A stretch of DNA of 64,000 nucleotides from Chryseobacterium sp. C-71 (GCF_020911865.1 NZ_CP087131.1:2356001-2420000), one strand, 5' to 3'; shown: positions 24,581 to 34,376, counted from the stretch's first letter. Translations and numbers: made by a program. The notes: a model not told the origin generated them from the sequence alone.

Positions 24581-25927
24581 TTAGCTGTTGCTATTAGCTG
24601 TTGCTTTTAAAACCTGTTCTTTAAACTGATTGCCACGGTCTTCGTAATTTTTAAATAAATCGAAGCTTGCGCAACATGGTGATAATAAAACCGTATCACC
24701 GCTTTTCGCTAATGATTTCGATATTTTCACCGCTTCTTCCATACTGGAAGTATCATAAATAAACTCTTTTTTATCTTTAAAGAAGTCTATAATTTTTTGA
24801 TTGTCAATTCCTAAGCAAACAATTGCTTTTACTTTTCTTTTAACTAAATTCTCAATTTCTGAGTAGTCATTTCCTTTATCTTGTCCGCCAACAATCCAAA
24901 CGGTCGGGGTTTTCATACTTTCTAAGGCGTAATACGTTGCATTCACATTGGTCGCTTTGCTGTCATTGATAAATTTTACACCATCAATTTCAGTTACCAA
25001 TTCGAGTCTGTGCTCAACTGCCTGAAAGGTCATCAATGAATTTCTGATGCTTTCATTATTGATTTCCAATATTTTACCGGCAATTGAAGCGGCTAAGCTG
25101 TTGCCAACATTGTGAGTTCCCATTAAAGACAGTTCATCGATTTTCATCGAGAATTTATCTTTAAGCTTTACAATTAATTCTTGCTCATCTATAAAACCAC
25201 CTTCATTCAGTTTCTCTTTGGTAGAGAAAGGAATCATCTTCGCTTTGATTTCAAATTTCTCTAGAATATTTTTGCTCATTTCATCATCTTTATTGTAGAT
25301 GAAAAAATTGTCATTCTCCTGATTTTCAGCGATTCTGAATTTTGCCAGAGCATATTCTTCGTAGTTGTAATTGTACTGATCTAAATGATCCTGAGACAAA
25401 TTCAACAATAAAGAAATATAGGGTCTGAAGTTCTGAATATCATCCAGCTGGAATGAGCTTACCTCCAAAACATAATATTCATGGTTTTCATCTGCAACCT
25501 GCTTTGCAAAACTGTAACCAATGTTTCCGCCCAAACCTACATTCATTCCGTCACTTTTCAGAATGTAGTAAATCAAAGACGTTGTAGTTGTTTTTCCGTT
25601 ACTTCCGGTGATGGCGATAATCTTGGCGTTGGTAAATTCTGAAGCAAATTCTATTTCAGAAGAAATTCTGATTCCTTTCTCATGAATTTTTTGAATCATC
25701 TCTGCCTTCTTGGGAATTCCAGGGCTTTTTACAATCCAATCTGCGCTTAAGATTTTTGCTTCATCGTGGTTTCCTTCTTCGAATTCAATATTATTCTCAG
25801 TCAGAAACTGCTTGTAATGATCCTTAATGGCTCCTTTGTCTGAAAGAAATACTTCCAAACCTTTCTTTTTAGCCAAATAAGCAGCACCACAACCGCTTTC
25901 TCCACCTCCTAAAACAACTATTTTCAT
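24581..25927 (-). CDS. murD: UDP-N-acetylmuramoyl-L-alanine--D-glutamate ligase MurD
   Basis: Adds D-glutamate to the wall precursor. Motifs: VVLGGGESGCGAAYLA, the ATP loop ITGSNGKTTTTSLIYY, NDSKATNVNATYYALE, and LLSPCCASFDLFKNYEDRGNQFK at the C-terminus. The last residues ATANSNS and the stop codon are encoded by a direct repeat, TTAGCTGTTGCT at 24581-24592 and 24594-24605 (plus-strand reading), so the C-terminal end was set by repeat sequence. Length 448 is normal. Confidence 0.96.
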   Translation of the reverse strand: MKIVVLGGGESGCGAAYLAKKKGLEVFLSDKGAIKDHYKQFLTENNIEFEEGNHDEAKILSADWIVKSPGIPKKAEMIQKIHEKGIRISSEIEFASEFTNAKIIAITGSNGKTTTTSLIYYILKSDGMNVGLGGNIGYSFAKQVADENHEYYVLEVSSFQLDDIQNFRPYISLLLNLSQDHLDQYNYNYEEYALAKFRIAENQENDNFFIYNKDDEMSKNILEKFEIKAKMIPFSTKEKLNEGGFIDEQELIVKLKDKFSMKIDELSLMGTHNVGNSLAASIAGKILEINNESIRNSLMTFQAVEHRLELVTEIDGVKFINDSKATNVNATYYALESMKTPTVWIVGGQDKGNDYSEIENLVKRKVKAIVCLGIDNQKIIDFFKDKKEFIYDTSSMEEAVKISKSLAKSGDTVLLSPCCASFDLFKNYEDRGNQFKEQVLKATANSNS

Positions 25928-25990
25928 AATTCTGTTTTGATTTAATGATTGAAAAATTTAATTATTAAATAATTTCAATTTTAAATTAAT

Positions 25991-27232
25991 TTATCTCATT
26001 TTCAATGTAATAAGACATACAATCGCTAACATGACACCGATAATGATCATTCTATTGACGATTTTACTTTCATGAAAACCATCCTTCTGATAATGATGAT
26101 GCAATGGAGACATTTTAAACAATCTATTGTTCTGGGCATATTCTAACCCAAATTTTCTTTTTCTGTATTTAAATACAACTACCTGCAACATCACTGAAAC
26201 ATTCTCTATTAAGAAAATTCCGCAAAGCACAGGAATCATTAATTCTTTTCTTAAAATAACCGCCAAAACAGCTATTACACCACCCAGCATCAAACTTCCG
26301 GTATCTCCCATGAAAACCTGCGCCGGATACGTATTGTACCAAAAAAATCCGATAACCGCACCTACCATGGCGACGACAAAAATCGTGGTTTCACCCATAT
26401 TGGGGAGGAACATGATGTTGAGATAATCTGCAAAAATGATATTCCCTGAAACGTAGGTAAAAAATGCCAACGTCAGTAAAATAACCGTACTTGTTCCGGC
26501 TGCAAGACCATCAATTCCGTCGGTAATATTGGCTCCGTTGGAGACTGCAGTTACAATGAAAATTACAATGGGTATGAAAACAATCCAAGCCCATTCGTGA
26601 GCATCTTCGTCATTCATCCAAAATAAAACTCCGCTGTAATCAAACTCATTATTTTTAGCAAAAGGAACTGTGGAAACAGTGATTTTCTCAGCAGGCATAA
26701 AGTTTTGCTCTACATTGTTTCTGTTGACCACTTTTGTATCTGCATATTTTCTTTTCACCGTAATATCGGGATGGAAATACATTGTCACTCCGATAATTAA
26801 CCCTAAACCGACCTGTCCGACAATTTTAAATTTCCCGCTTAAACCATCTTTATTTTTCTTGATTTTCTTTAAATAATCATCTAAAAACCCGATTGCACCC
26901 ATCCAAACTACTGTTACAATCAAAAGAACAATATAAATATTCGTGATTCTTGTAAATAACAAAACTGGAATCAGAGTAGCAATAATAATGATGAAACCTC
27001 CCATTGTAGGTGTTCCTTCTTTTTGCTTTTGCCCGTCTAATCCTAAGTCACGAACCAACTCGCCCATCTGTTTCCCTCTCAGGTAATTGATGATGCTTTT
27101 TCCGTAAATAAGAGCAATCGTCAAAGACAACAAAACTGCCATCCCTGCACGGAAAGAGATGTACCTCATCATTCCCATTCCCGGAATGTGGATGCCTTGG
27201 CTCGTTAAGTATTCGTATAAGTAGTATAACAT
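25991..27232 (-). CDS. mraY: Phospho-N-acetylmuramoyl-pentapeptide transferase MraY
   Basis: Forms lipid I at the membrane. Ten TM helices with conserved blocks [58 protein letters not shown] and [13 protein letters not shown] loop of about 50 residues ([17 protein letters not shown] and following) is longer than in E. coli, as in other Bacteroidota. It sits between murE and murD. Confidence 0.97.
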   Translation of the reverse strand: MLYYLYEYLTSQGIHIPGMGMMRYISFRAGMAVLLSLTIALIYGKSIINYLRGKQMGELVRDLGLDGQKQKEGTPTMGGFIIIIATLIPVLLFTRITNIYIVLLIVTVVWMGAIGFLDDYLKKIKKNKDGLSGKFKIVGQVGLGLIIGVTMYFHPDITVKRKYADTKVVNRNNVEQNFMPAEKITVSTVPFAKNNEFDYSGVLFWMNDEDAHEWAWIVFIPIVIFIVTAVSNGANITDGIDGLAAGTSTVILLTLAFFTYVSGNIIFADYLNIMFLPNMGETTIFVVAMVGAVIGFFWYNTYPAQVFMGDTGSLMLGGVIAVLAVILRKELMIPVLCGIFLIENVSVMLQVVVFKYRKRKFGLEYAQNNRLFKMSPLHHHYQKDGFHESKIVNRMIIIGVMLAIVCLITLKMR

Positions 27233-27272
27233 TTAGTTCAAATTTTGGTTTAGTTGTTTAAAGCTTACATTA

Positions 27273-28733
27273 TTACTTACTCATAAGCTTCCAAAGCTCA
27301 TTTATTACTTCTTTGTCATCAAAATGATGTTTTACACCATTGATCTCCTGATAGTTTTCGTGGCCTTTTCCGGCTACAAGAACAATATCTTTTGGTTCAG
27401 AGAATTTGATTGCCATTTTGATAGCTTCTCTTCTATCCGGAATTGATGTGTACTTGCTGAAGTTTTGAGGTTCAACGCCTGCTTCAATTTCTTTTATTAT
27501 CTGATTCGGGTCTTCCGTTCTCGGGTTGTCTGAAGTGATGATTGCCAAAGTTGATTTCTTTGAAGCAATATTTCCCATTTCAGGTCTTTTGGAATGATCT
27601 CTATCACCTCCACAACCGAAAACAGTGATCAGTCTTTCATTTTTTGTTCTGATGTCGTTGATGCTGTCTAAAACATTTTCCAACGCATCAGGAGTGTGTG
27701 CATAATCTACGATGAAGAAAATTCCGCCATCGGATTTGAAAGTTTCAAATCTTCCGGAAACTCTTTTCAGAATGCTGATGGCCTGAAGAATTTCATCCTG
27801 CTCAAAACCTAATTCAGATGCAATTCCAAAAACCAAAAGCAAATTATAAACATTGAATTTTCCTGTTAAAGTCGTCCAGAATTCTTTTCCATTGAAATTC
27901 AAAAGCATTCCGTTGAAATCTACTTCCAACGTTCTACCGTGATAATCTGCCATCGTTTTCAAAGCATAAGATCTTTTTACAGCCTTCGTGTTCTGAAGCA
28001 TCACGTTTCCGTTTTTGTCGTCAACGTTCGTGATGGCAATTGCATTTTCGTTTAACTCATCAAAAAATCTTTTCTTGATCTTTAAATATTCATCAAACGT
28101 TTTATGATAGTCTAAGTGGTCGTGGGTAAGATTTGTAAAGCCTGCGATTTTGAAAGTCAGCCCTTCTATTCTGTTTTGGGCAATACCGTGAGAACTTACT
28201 TCCATGAAGGCAAATTCGCAACCTTCCTCAACTGCTTGAGACAAAATTTTATTAATCGTAATTACATCCGGAGTCGTGTGTGTCGCCGGAATGATTTTTT
28301 CTCCAATTCTGATTTCTACTGTTGACAATAAAGCTGAATCGTAGCCTAAATTTTTAAATACATCAAAAAGCAAAGTCGAAACAGAAGTTTTTCCGTTGGT
28401 GCCGGTAACACCGATTAACTTTAGCTTTTCAGAAGGATTTCCGTAGAAATTAGAAGCTAAACGTCCTAAAGTTTTTGATGCATCTTTTACTTTAATGCAA
28501 GTAATGTTTTCATCTAAATTTTCCGGAAGTTCTTCGCAAACAATAGTTTTTGCTCCTTTTTCGATTGAAGATGCAATAAATGAATGTCCGTCTACAACCG
28601 TTCCTCTCAATGCGATGTACAAAGAGTTTTCGGAAACCTTTCTGCTATCAAAAACCAATTCGGAAACCTCACGGTTATTTTCACCGTGAATTTCTAGTAT
28701 TGGAATTCTGTTTAATAATTCAACTAATTGCAT
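27273..28733 (-). CDS. murE: UDP-N-acetylmuramyl-tripeptide synthetase MurE
   Basis: Adds the third amino acid, normally meso-diaminopimelate, to the wall precursor. Motifs: GVTGTNGKTSVSTLL, TTPDVITINKIL, VDYAHTPDALENVL, and TSDNPRTEDPNQI, where DNPR is the meso-DAP-selecting sequence. Length 486. The start lies 44 bases downstream (minus strand) of a 44-bp double-hairpin repeat. Confidence 0.97.
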   Translation of the reverse strand: MQLVELLNRIPILEIHGENNREVSELVFDSRKVSENSLYIALRGTVVDGHSFIASSIEKGAKTIVCEELPENLDENITCIKVKDASKTLGRLASNFYGNPSEKLKLIGVTGTNGKTSVSTLLFDVFKNLGYDSALLSTVEIRIGEKIIPATHTTPDVITINKILSQAVEEGCEFAFMEVSSHGIAQNRIEGLTFKIAGFTNLTHDHLDYHKTFDEYLKIKKRFFDELNENAIAITNVDDKNGNVMLQNTKAVKRSYALKTMADYHGRTLEVDFNGMLLNFNGKEFWTTLTGKFNVYNLLLVFGIASELGFEQDEILQAISILKRVSGRFETFKSDGGIFFIVDYAHTPDALENVLDSINDIRTKNERLITVFGCGGDRDHSKRPEMGNIASKKSTLAIITSDNPRTEDPNQIIKEIEAGVEPQNFSKYTSIPDRREAIKMAIKFSEPKDIVLVAGKGHENYQEINGVKHHFDDKEVINELWKLMSK

Positions 28734-28776
28734 TTCTTTGATGCTCTTTATTTTATTTTTTATGACCGTTTATTTT

Positions 28777-28820
28777 AATAGGATTTCATCCTATTCTTTA
28801 TTAGGCCGTCCCTTCGGGAC
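28777..28820. repeat. 44-bp double-hairpin repeat, copy 2 (ftsI-murE)
   Basis: AATAGGATTTCATCCTATT (28777-28795) and GTCCCTTCGGGAC (28808-28820), with the same order and 12-base gap as the copy at 17868-17911. Confidence 0.75.
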
Positions 28821-28825
28821 TATTT

Positions 28826-30817
28826 TTAATTTTGCAGAGACAAATAAATCCTCTGGTTTTTGCTGATCGTTGTGCCTTCAAGCGGGAACTGTTCTTTAAT
28901 TCTTCCCACCCCTTTGAAGTCTACACGGTATCCTAAATTTTCCAATTGTGGAATAGCATTTTTACCAATCAATCCCACTACATTTGGCATTTGTTTATTA
29001 TTAACTGCTATTTTCACATTGGGCTCAACCATTTTATTCAGATTGACCTTTCTGTCTACCAGCATTTCTTTTTCAACATTTTGAGGCGTTTTCAGGAAAG
29101 TTTTTCCGGCAATTTCTTTAAAAACCGGTGCGGAAACCGTTCCTCCGTAAAATCCTTTGGAAACATTCGGCTCGCTGATCATTACGTAGCAAGTATATTT
29201 CGGATTGTCTGCCGGATAAAATCCGGCAAATGAAGCTCTGTATTTCATTGGACCAGGCAACCAGTATTCAAACCTTGCCGTTCCTGTTTTTCCCGCCATT
29301 TTCAGATTGGGTGTAAAAATACTTCGACCCGTTCCTTTTTCTACAGCTTTCGTCAAAGCGCTCGTCATCATCTGAATGGCTTTATCAGAAGCCATTTTCT
29401 TAACCATTACTTCTTCTTTCGCTTCGAAAACAGTTTTCCCGTCTTTCATTATTTTATCAATGAAAATCGGTTTCAGCATTCTTCCTTTGTTGGCTACACC
29501 GTTGTAAAAGGTTGCTAATTGTAGAAGGTTGATGTTTGTTGCATATCCATAACCAATTGAGGCTAATGTGGCAGCGTTCCATGACTTGCTTTTTGGAGTT
29601 AAAATTCTTGGTTTTGTAATTCCGGGAAGTTCAATATCCATTTTGTCAAACAGTTTCCATCTTCTTAAATGATCAAGAAAAATTTCCGGTTTCTCTGCGT
29701 AGAATTTAGTGATCAATTTTGCTGTTCCTACGTTGCTCGATTTTGCCAAAACATCACTGATGTCGTAAGTTCCACCACCATGACCGTCAGAAATTCTCTG
29801 TTTTGCGTACACCCACACTCCGTTTCCTACATTTACGGTTGTATTTTCATCGATAAATCCGTCATCCATTGCCGCCAAAAGCGAAATGGTTTTGAATGTA
29901 GACCCTGGTTCAATATTGTCTTTTAAAGCATAGTTGTAAGCATCTTCATACACTCCAGGCTCGGTTTCCCTTAAATTAACCAAGGCACGTACTTTTCCTG
30001 TTGCCACTTCCATGACGATCACCGTTCCGTGTTTTGCTTCAAAATTGATCAGTTGCTTTTCTAAAGCTGAATGCGCAATATCCTGAATTCTAAGATCTAA
30101 AGTCGTATAAACATCCTGACCATCGGTAGGTTCGTTTACTTTCCAAAAGTCGATGGGTTTCCACTGAGAAGAGTTTACTCTTTGTTCGTATCTGCTTCCG
30201 TCGATTCCTGTTAAATATTTTGAAAAAGCTCCTTCAAGTCCTGCCTTTGCGACTCCGTTATCGATTCCTATTGTTCCTGCGCCGATTTCTGAAGTAGCTA
30301 ACTCTCTTTTGTAATTTCTGTCGATGATAAAACCACCTTTATTTTTTCCTCTTCTGAAGATTGGAAATTTTCTAATTCTGTCGTATTCATCGAAATCTAA
30401 ACCTTTTACCAAAGAATAATACTGGTTTTTCTTTTTTCTCTGCTCGTCAAATCTTTTTCTGAAATCAGCTCTCGGCTTTCCGAACATTTTGCTTAAAGAA
30501 TCTGTAAGCGCACCGATATTGTTGCTGTAAACGGTATCTTTAATCGTTTTAAAATCAAGATAAACATCGTAACGCATCACCGTCGTCGCCAAAATGGAAC
30601 CGTCTGAAGCATAAAGATTTCCTCTTGCAGCTTTTAAAGTGGCATTTCGGTAATTATTATTGATGTAATCATCTTTAATTTCCTGAACATTGGTATTCTG
30701 CAAAAGAATGATTCTCCCGATGAAAAGCACAAAAACGCACAAAGCTCCCACTGCAAAGAGGTAGCCCCATCGTAAAGTTTTTTTACGCTTGTTGTCGTAT
30801 TCACTTGGCTTTTGCAT
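28826..30817 (-). CDS. ftsI: Division transpeptidase FtsI/PBP with PASTA domain
   Basis: Class B penicillin-binding protein that cross-links septal peptidoglycan. One TM helix (about residues 15-34), a pedestal domain, and a transpeptidase domain with the acylated Ser in PGSTFKTI, SSN in AKSSNVGTAKL, and KTG in AGKTGTARFEYW. The C-terminal 60 residues (MPNVVGLIGKNAIPQLENLGYRVDFKGVG) form one PASTA repeat, as in Spo VD-type enzymes. It overlaps the ftsL gene by 17 bases. Confidence 0.95.
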   Translation of the reverse strand: MQKPSEYDNKRKKTLRWGYLFAVGALCVFVLFIGRIILLQNTNVQEIKDDYINNNYRNATLKAARGNLYASDGSILATTVMRYDVYLDFKTIKDTVYSNNIGALTDSLSKMFGKPRADFRKRFDEQRKKKNQYYSLVKGLDFDEYDRIRKFPIFRRGKNKGGFIIDRNYKRELATSEIGAGTIGIDNGVAKAGLEGAFSKYLTGIDGSRYEQRVNSSQWKPIDFWKVNEPTDGQDVYTTLDLRIQDIAHSALEKQLINFEAKHGTVIVMEVATGKVRALVNLRETEPGVYEDAYNYALKDNIEPGSTFKTISLLAAMDDGFIDENTTVNVGNGVWVYAKQRISDGHGGGTYDISDVLAKSSNVGTAKLITKFYAEKPEIFLDHLRRWKLFDKMDIELPGITKPRILTPKSKSWNAATLASIGYGYATNINLLQLATFYNGVANKGRMLKPIFIDKIMKDGKTVFEAKEEVMVKKMASDKAIQMMTSALTKAVEKGTGRSIFTPNLKMAGKTGTARFEYWLPGPMKYRASFAGFYPADNPKYTCYVMISEPNVSKGFYGGTVSAPVFKEIAGKTFLKTPQNVEKEMLVDRKVNLNKMVEPNVKIAVNNKQMPNVVGLIGKNAIPQLENLGYRVDFKGVGRIKEQFPLEGTTISKNQRIYLSLQN

Positions 30818-31166
30818 CTGTACTGTCCAGTTTGATTAACAATTTGTGAGGGTGACTTTCTAAGGTCATTAATGAATCTGCAGCAACCTGTTTCCCCAAT
30901 TCAGATTCCATTTTTACTTTAATAAGCTTACTTTGGGCGTAAGCATTTCTCGATTTATATTCTTCTGTTTCTTCTTTTAAAGCGTTTACAATTTTAATTT
31001 TTTTGTTTACCAAATGGTTTGAGTAAATCATTCCCATCATCAGAACAAAAATCAACAGGAAAAACTTATAATGCGTGGTCAACTCATCACGGTTCAGAAA
31101 ATTCCCTTTTATAATGTCTATAAAAGTGAGTCTTTTTTGAGGACGATATATTGGTTTTTTTGCCAC
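30801..31166 (-). CDS. ftsL: FtsL-like division protein
   Basis: 121 residues: a short basic cytoplasmic part, one TM helix (FFLLIFVLMMGMIYSNHLV) and a periplasmic coiled coil (KIKIVNALKEETEEYKSRNAYAQSKLIK). Sequence identity with FtsL elsewhere is low, so the call rests on position between rsmH and ftsI and on topology. It should pair with FtsQ and an FtsB-like partner. It overlaps ftsI by 17 bases. Confidence 0.85.
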   Translation of the reverse strand: MAKKPIYRPQKRLTFIDIIKGNFLNRDELTTHYKFFLLIFVLMMGMIYSNHLVNKKIKIVNALKEETEEYKSRNAYAQSKLIKVKMESELGKQVAADSLMTLESHPHKLLIKLDSTDAKAK

Positions 31167-31281
31167 AGACTTTGTCTGATTTTATTTTTATTATTAACTA
31201 ATTCTTTTTTAAACCACCCCGTCAAAAATTCGCTTGAATTTTTGCCATACTTCCAGAGGAGGGGAATTCTCACTCTGTGGT
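31167..31281. repeat. Palindromic intergenic element between ftsL and rsmH
   Basis: CAAAAATTC and GAATTTTTG face each other around GCTT at about 31218-31240. They are enclosed by CCACCCC/GAGGGG and, further out, CCACAGA/TCTGTGG, so the whole 115-base gap can fold as a nested hairpin. Confidence 0.5.
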
Positions 31282-32181
31282 TTACAATTTTATTCCTGTT
31301 CTCATTTTCGCACTTCTGGCTCTTGAGTTTTCTTCAATTTCCTTGTCATCAGGAATAATTGCTTTACTTTTTACGAGTTCAAATGCTTTTGCATAATTTC
31401 CGTAGATATCACGTTGTGGTTCACCTTCAAACATTCCGTTTTTCAGGAATCTTTTTACCAACCGGTCTTCTAAAGAATGATAAGAAATCACGACCAATCT
31501 TCCTCCAGGTTTCAAAACATTATAAGCCTGAACCAGCATTTCTTTTAAAACTTCCAGCTCCTGATTCACTTCAATTCTTATTGCCTGAAAAAGCTGTGCA
31601 TAAAATTTATTCACTTTATGCGGCGGAAGAAAGCTGAATAGTTTTTTCAAATCTTCCGTTGTATTGATCGCTTTTATTTTTCTGTGATGAACAATGTCTC
31701 TCGCCAGTTTTCTTGCTTCTCTAAGCTCACCGTAATAATAAAAAATATCTGCTAAGGCTTCCTCTTCATATTCATTGATTACTTTTTTAGCATCAAGACT
31801 CTGCATCACATTCATTCTCATATCGAGTGGCGCATTGTTTCTTGTAGAAAAACCTCTTACCGCTTCATCAAACTGATGAGAAGAAACGCCAAGGTCAGCT
31901 AAAACACCGTCAACCTTTGCAACTCCATACATCAAAAGAGAATTTTCAAGAAATCTAAAGTTTTGATTGATTAAAGTAAACTTCGGGTCATCAATTGTAT
32001 TTTTCAGCGCATCCAAATCCTGATCAAATGCGTAGAGCTTTCCATTTTCAGAAAGCCTATCTAAAATTTCCTGTGAATGACCACCACCACCAAATGTGCA
32101 GTCCACATATATTCCGTCCTGATTCGTCACCAAATCATCCACACTTTGCTTCAATAAAACGGGGTTGTGATATATGCTCAT
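31282..32181 (-). CDS. rsmH: 16S rRNA m4C1402 methyltransferase RsmH
   Basis: SAM-dependent N4 methylation of 16S rRNA C1402. Motifs: HNPVLLKQSVD, the SAM loop YVDCTFGGGGHSQEIL, GVLADLGVSSHQFD, GFSTRNNAPLDMRM, and VISYHSLEDRLVKRF. Length 299 fits the family. It stands in its normal place between mraZ and ftsL, 15 bases after mraZ. Confidence 0.97.
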   Translation of the reverse strand: MSIYHNPVLLKQSVDDLVTNQDGIYVDCTFGGGGHSQEILDRLSENGKLYAFDQDLDALKNTIDDPKFTLINQNFRFLENSLLMYGVAKVDGVLADLGVSSHQFDEAVRGFSTRNNAPLDMRMNVMQSLDAKKVINEYEEEALADIFYYYGELREARKLARDIVHHRKIKAINTTEDLKKLFSFLPPHKVNKFYAQLFQAIRIEVNQELEVLKEMLVQAYNVLKPGGRLVVISYHSLEDRLVKRFLKNGMFEGEPQRDIYGNYAKAFELVKSKAIIPDDKEIEENSRARSAKMRTGIKL

Positions 32182-32196
32182 TTGTGATACTTTTAT

Positions 32197-32655
32197 TTAT
32201 TCTTCATCAAAAGCGCCCATTACATCTTCTGCCAGACTTGCAAAATCTTCTTCATTGGTTGCGATTACCTTTTCATAGGCATCTTTATCCCAAATCTCGA
32301 AAAGTTCACCTGCACTTGTCACTACAATTTCTTTCGTAAGATTTGCATAATGCGTAAGATCTTTTGAAATCTGCAGTCTTCCGGCACTGTCTAGTTCTAC
32401 AGTTTTTACACCTGCAGTAAACATCCTGATGAAATCAGCATTCTTTTTAATGAATCTGTTTAGTTTATTAATCTTTTCCATAAGCTTATCCCATGCTTTC
32501 ATAGGATAAACTTCGAGACACGGTTGAAACACAGAACGCTTTACCACAAAGGTTTTCTCCTCAAAGTTCTCCATCTGCTTGATTAGCGATGAAGGCACCT
32601 TTAGGCGACCTTTGTCGTCTATTTTGCACTCATATGTTCCAATGAAATTTCTCAT
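32197..32655 (-). CDS. mraZ: Transcriptional regulator MraZ
   Basis: 152 residues with two SpoVT/AbrB-like halves: the first contains YECKIDDKGRLKVPSSL, the second VELDSAGRLQISKDL. The DxxGR motif is intact in both. It represses and tunes its own dcw operon by binding TGGGA repeats. I start at 32655 (MRNFIGTYE), because the -7 element at 32662-32669 lies inside the upstream extension to 32694. First gene of the dcw operon. Confidence 0.95.
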   Translation of the reverse strand: MRNFIGTYECKIDDKGRLKVPSSLIKQMENFEEKTFVVKRSVFQPCLEVYPMKAWDKLMEKINKLNRFIKKNADFIRMFTAGVKTVELDSAGRLQISKDLTHYANLTKEIVVTSAGELFEIWDKDAYEKVIATNEEDFASLAEDVMGAFDEE

Positions 32656-32661
32656 TTGGGA

Positions 32662-32703
32662 CAAAATTATACAAATTTTTCCAAAAGCTCCCACTTTTTC
32701 CCA
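32662..32703 (-). promoter_or_regulatory. mraZ promoter with MraZ-box direct repeats
   Basis: On the minus strand TGGGA, TGGGA and TGGAA start exactly 10 bases apart (plus coordinates 32699-32703, 32689-32693, 32679-32683). The -7 element TAATTTTG follows (32669-32662). MraZ in other bacteria binds TGGGN repeats with this period. Transcription would start at or beside the ATG, so the mRNA may be leaderless. Confidence 0.7.
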
Positions 32704-32897
32704 CTTTTTGACTTAATGTTAATAAGTTTTACACCAGAGTCAACAAAAGCGGTTTAAATATTTGATTCGAAAAGACTTACAAGCCCTGCTATTCGTCGAA
32801 TAATAAAAAGATTTTTAAAAAAGACTGTAAGAAAAGCCTTATTATATTATTTTTATTTTAAATTAGAGATATCAAAAAAAATTTGGTGTATAATTTG

Positions 32898-32905
32898 TAT
32901 TTTTG
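32898..32905 (+). promoter_or_regulatory. -7 promoter element of the hydrolase-engB operon
   Basis: TATTTTTG matches TAnnTTTG; leader about 17 bases. The nearest TTTG is 12 bases upstream, shorter than the usual 19-21. Confidence 0.45.
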
Positions 32906-32928
32906 CAATGCTTTATTAAAGCGATTTT

Positions 32929-33690
32929 ATGATATTTAGTACAAAAAAAGATAAGAAATATACCTTCATTGAAGCTGGGGAAGGACATCCATTGGTGCTG
33001 TTGCACGGTTTGATGGGTGGGTTGAGCAATTTTGACAAGATGGTGAATTTTTTTTCAGAGAAAGGGTTTAAGGTCTATGTACCTCAGCTCCCCATCTATG
33101 ATTTGCCGGTACTCAATACCAATCTTACAACAATCGCCAAATACGTCATTAAATTTATCGAAAGCGAAATTGGCAAACCCGTAACCATTGTAGGAAATTC
33201 TATGGGTGGTCATGTGGGACTTATTTTGACTTTAGCAAGACCAGACTTGGTGAAAAATTTAGTTCTTACCGGAAGCTCTGGTTTATACGAAAGAGCATTT
33301 GGTGACAGTTTCCCGAGAAAAAATGACCGTTCATATATAAGAAAGAAGGCAGAAGAGGTTTTCTATGATCCTGCAGTGGCAACAGAGGCTTTGGTAGACG
33401 AAGTTTTCAGCGTAGTGAATGACAGAATGAAAGGAATAAAAACCGTGATGCTGGCAAGAAGTGCCATCAAGCACAACATGTTGAACGATCTTCCTAAAAT
33501 TGTGCGCCCGACGTGCCTGATTTGGGGGAAACAGGACAACGTAACACCTCCTGAAGTTGCTATAGATATGCACAAATTTATCCCAAATTCAGATCTTTTC
33601 TGGATTGATAAATGCGGACATGCTGCGATGATGGAAAAACCCGATGAATTCAACGAGATTCTATACAATTGGGTAAAAGATAAAATATAA
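32929..33690 (+). CDS. Alpha/beta hydrolase
   Basis: 253 residues, cytoplasmic. The alpha/beta hydrolase fold is clear: oxyanion-loop LLHGLMGG, nucleophile Ser in VGNSMGGHVG, acid in IWGKQDNVTPPEVA, and His in DKCGHAAMMEKPDEF. The substrate cannot be read from sequence; such enzymes are esterases, lipases or C-C hydrolases. It stands divergently from mraZ and 62 bases before engB, a common neighbourhood in this family of bacteria. Confidence 0.9.
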   Translation: MIFSTKKDKKYTFIEAGEGHPLVLLHGLMGGLSNFDKMVNFFSEKGFKVYVPQLPIYDLPVLNTNLTTIAKYVIKFIESEIGKPVTIVGNSMGGHVGLILTLARPDLVKNLVLTGSSGLYERAFGDSFPRKNDRSYIRKKAEEVFYDPAVATEALVDEVFSVVNDRMKGIKTVMLARSAIKHNMLNDLPKIVRPTCLIWGKQDNVTPPEVAIDMHKFIPNSDLFWIDKCGHAAMMEKPDEFNEILYNWVKDKI

Positions 33691-33752
33691 ATTGACAGTA
33701 AGCCATTAAGAATTTCTTAATGGTTTATTTTTCTAAATTAAATCAAGACAAA

Positions 33753-34376
33753 ATGGTTATAAAGACAGCAGAGTTTGTAAAAAGCAGTGGAAAATGGCAG
33801 GAATGCCCCGAAGGAACCATCCCTGAATATGCTTTTATCGGACGCTCAAACGTAGGAAAATCTTCATTGATCAACGGAATGCTCAACAGGAAAGATTTAG
33901 CAAAAACTTCAGGAACTCCGGGAAAAACTCAGTTGATTAATCATTTCATTATTAATGAAAGCTGGTATCTTACCGATTTACCGGGTTATGGATATGCAAA
34001 GGTTTCAAAAGTAATGAGACGTGATTTTGAAAAATTAATTAACAACTATATTTTAAATAGAAACAATCTGGTGAATCTTTTTGTTTTGATTGATTCTCGT
34101 CATACTCCTCAGAATATTGATCTGGAATTTATCCAGTGGTGTGGAGAAAGCGGTGTTCCGTTTTCAATAGTTTTCACGAAAGTTGATAAACTAAAACCGA
34201 ATATTGCCATAAAAAATGTTGAAGATTACAAAGCTGAACTTCACAAAACCTGGGAAGATCTTCCTGAAATCTATGTAACATCTGCGGAAAAGAAAACCGG
34301 AACTGATGAAATTTTAAGTTTCATTCAAAAAACCAATGAATTTTTAGTTAACAACGGAGTGACTTTCAATGAATAA
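33753..34376 (+). CDS. engB: Ribosome biogenesis GTPase EngB (YsxC/YihA)
   Basis: 207 residues, TrmE-Era-EngA-EngB-Septin GTPase. G1 GRSNVGKSSLIN, G2 TSGTPGKTQLIN, G3 TDLPGYGYA, G4 TKVDK, G5 TSAEKKTG all present. Needed for 50S subunit assembly. The ATG at 33753 (MVIKTAEFVKSSGKW) fits family length; an earlier in-frame ATG at 33720 would add eleven atypical residues. It overlaps the next gene by 8 bases. Confidence 0.96.
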   Translation: MVIKTAEFVKSSGKWQECPEGTIPEYAFIGRSNVGKSSLINGMLNRKDLAKTSGTPGKTQLINHFIINESWYLTDLPGYGYAKVSKVMRRDFEKLINNYILNRNNLVNLFVLIDSRHTPQNIDLEFIQWCGESGVPFSIVFTKVDKLKPNIAIKNVEDYKAELHKTWEDLPEIYVTSAEKKTGTDEILSFIQKTNEFLVNNGVTFNE

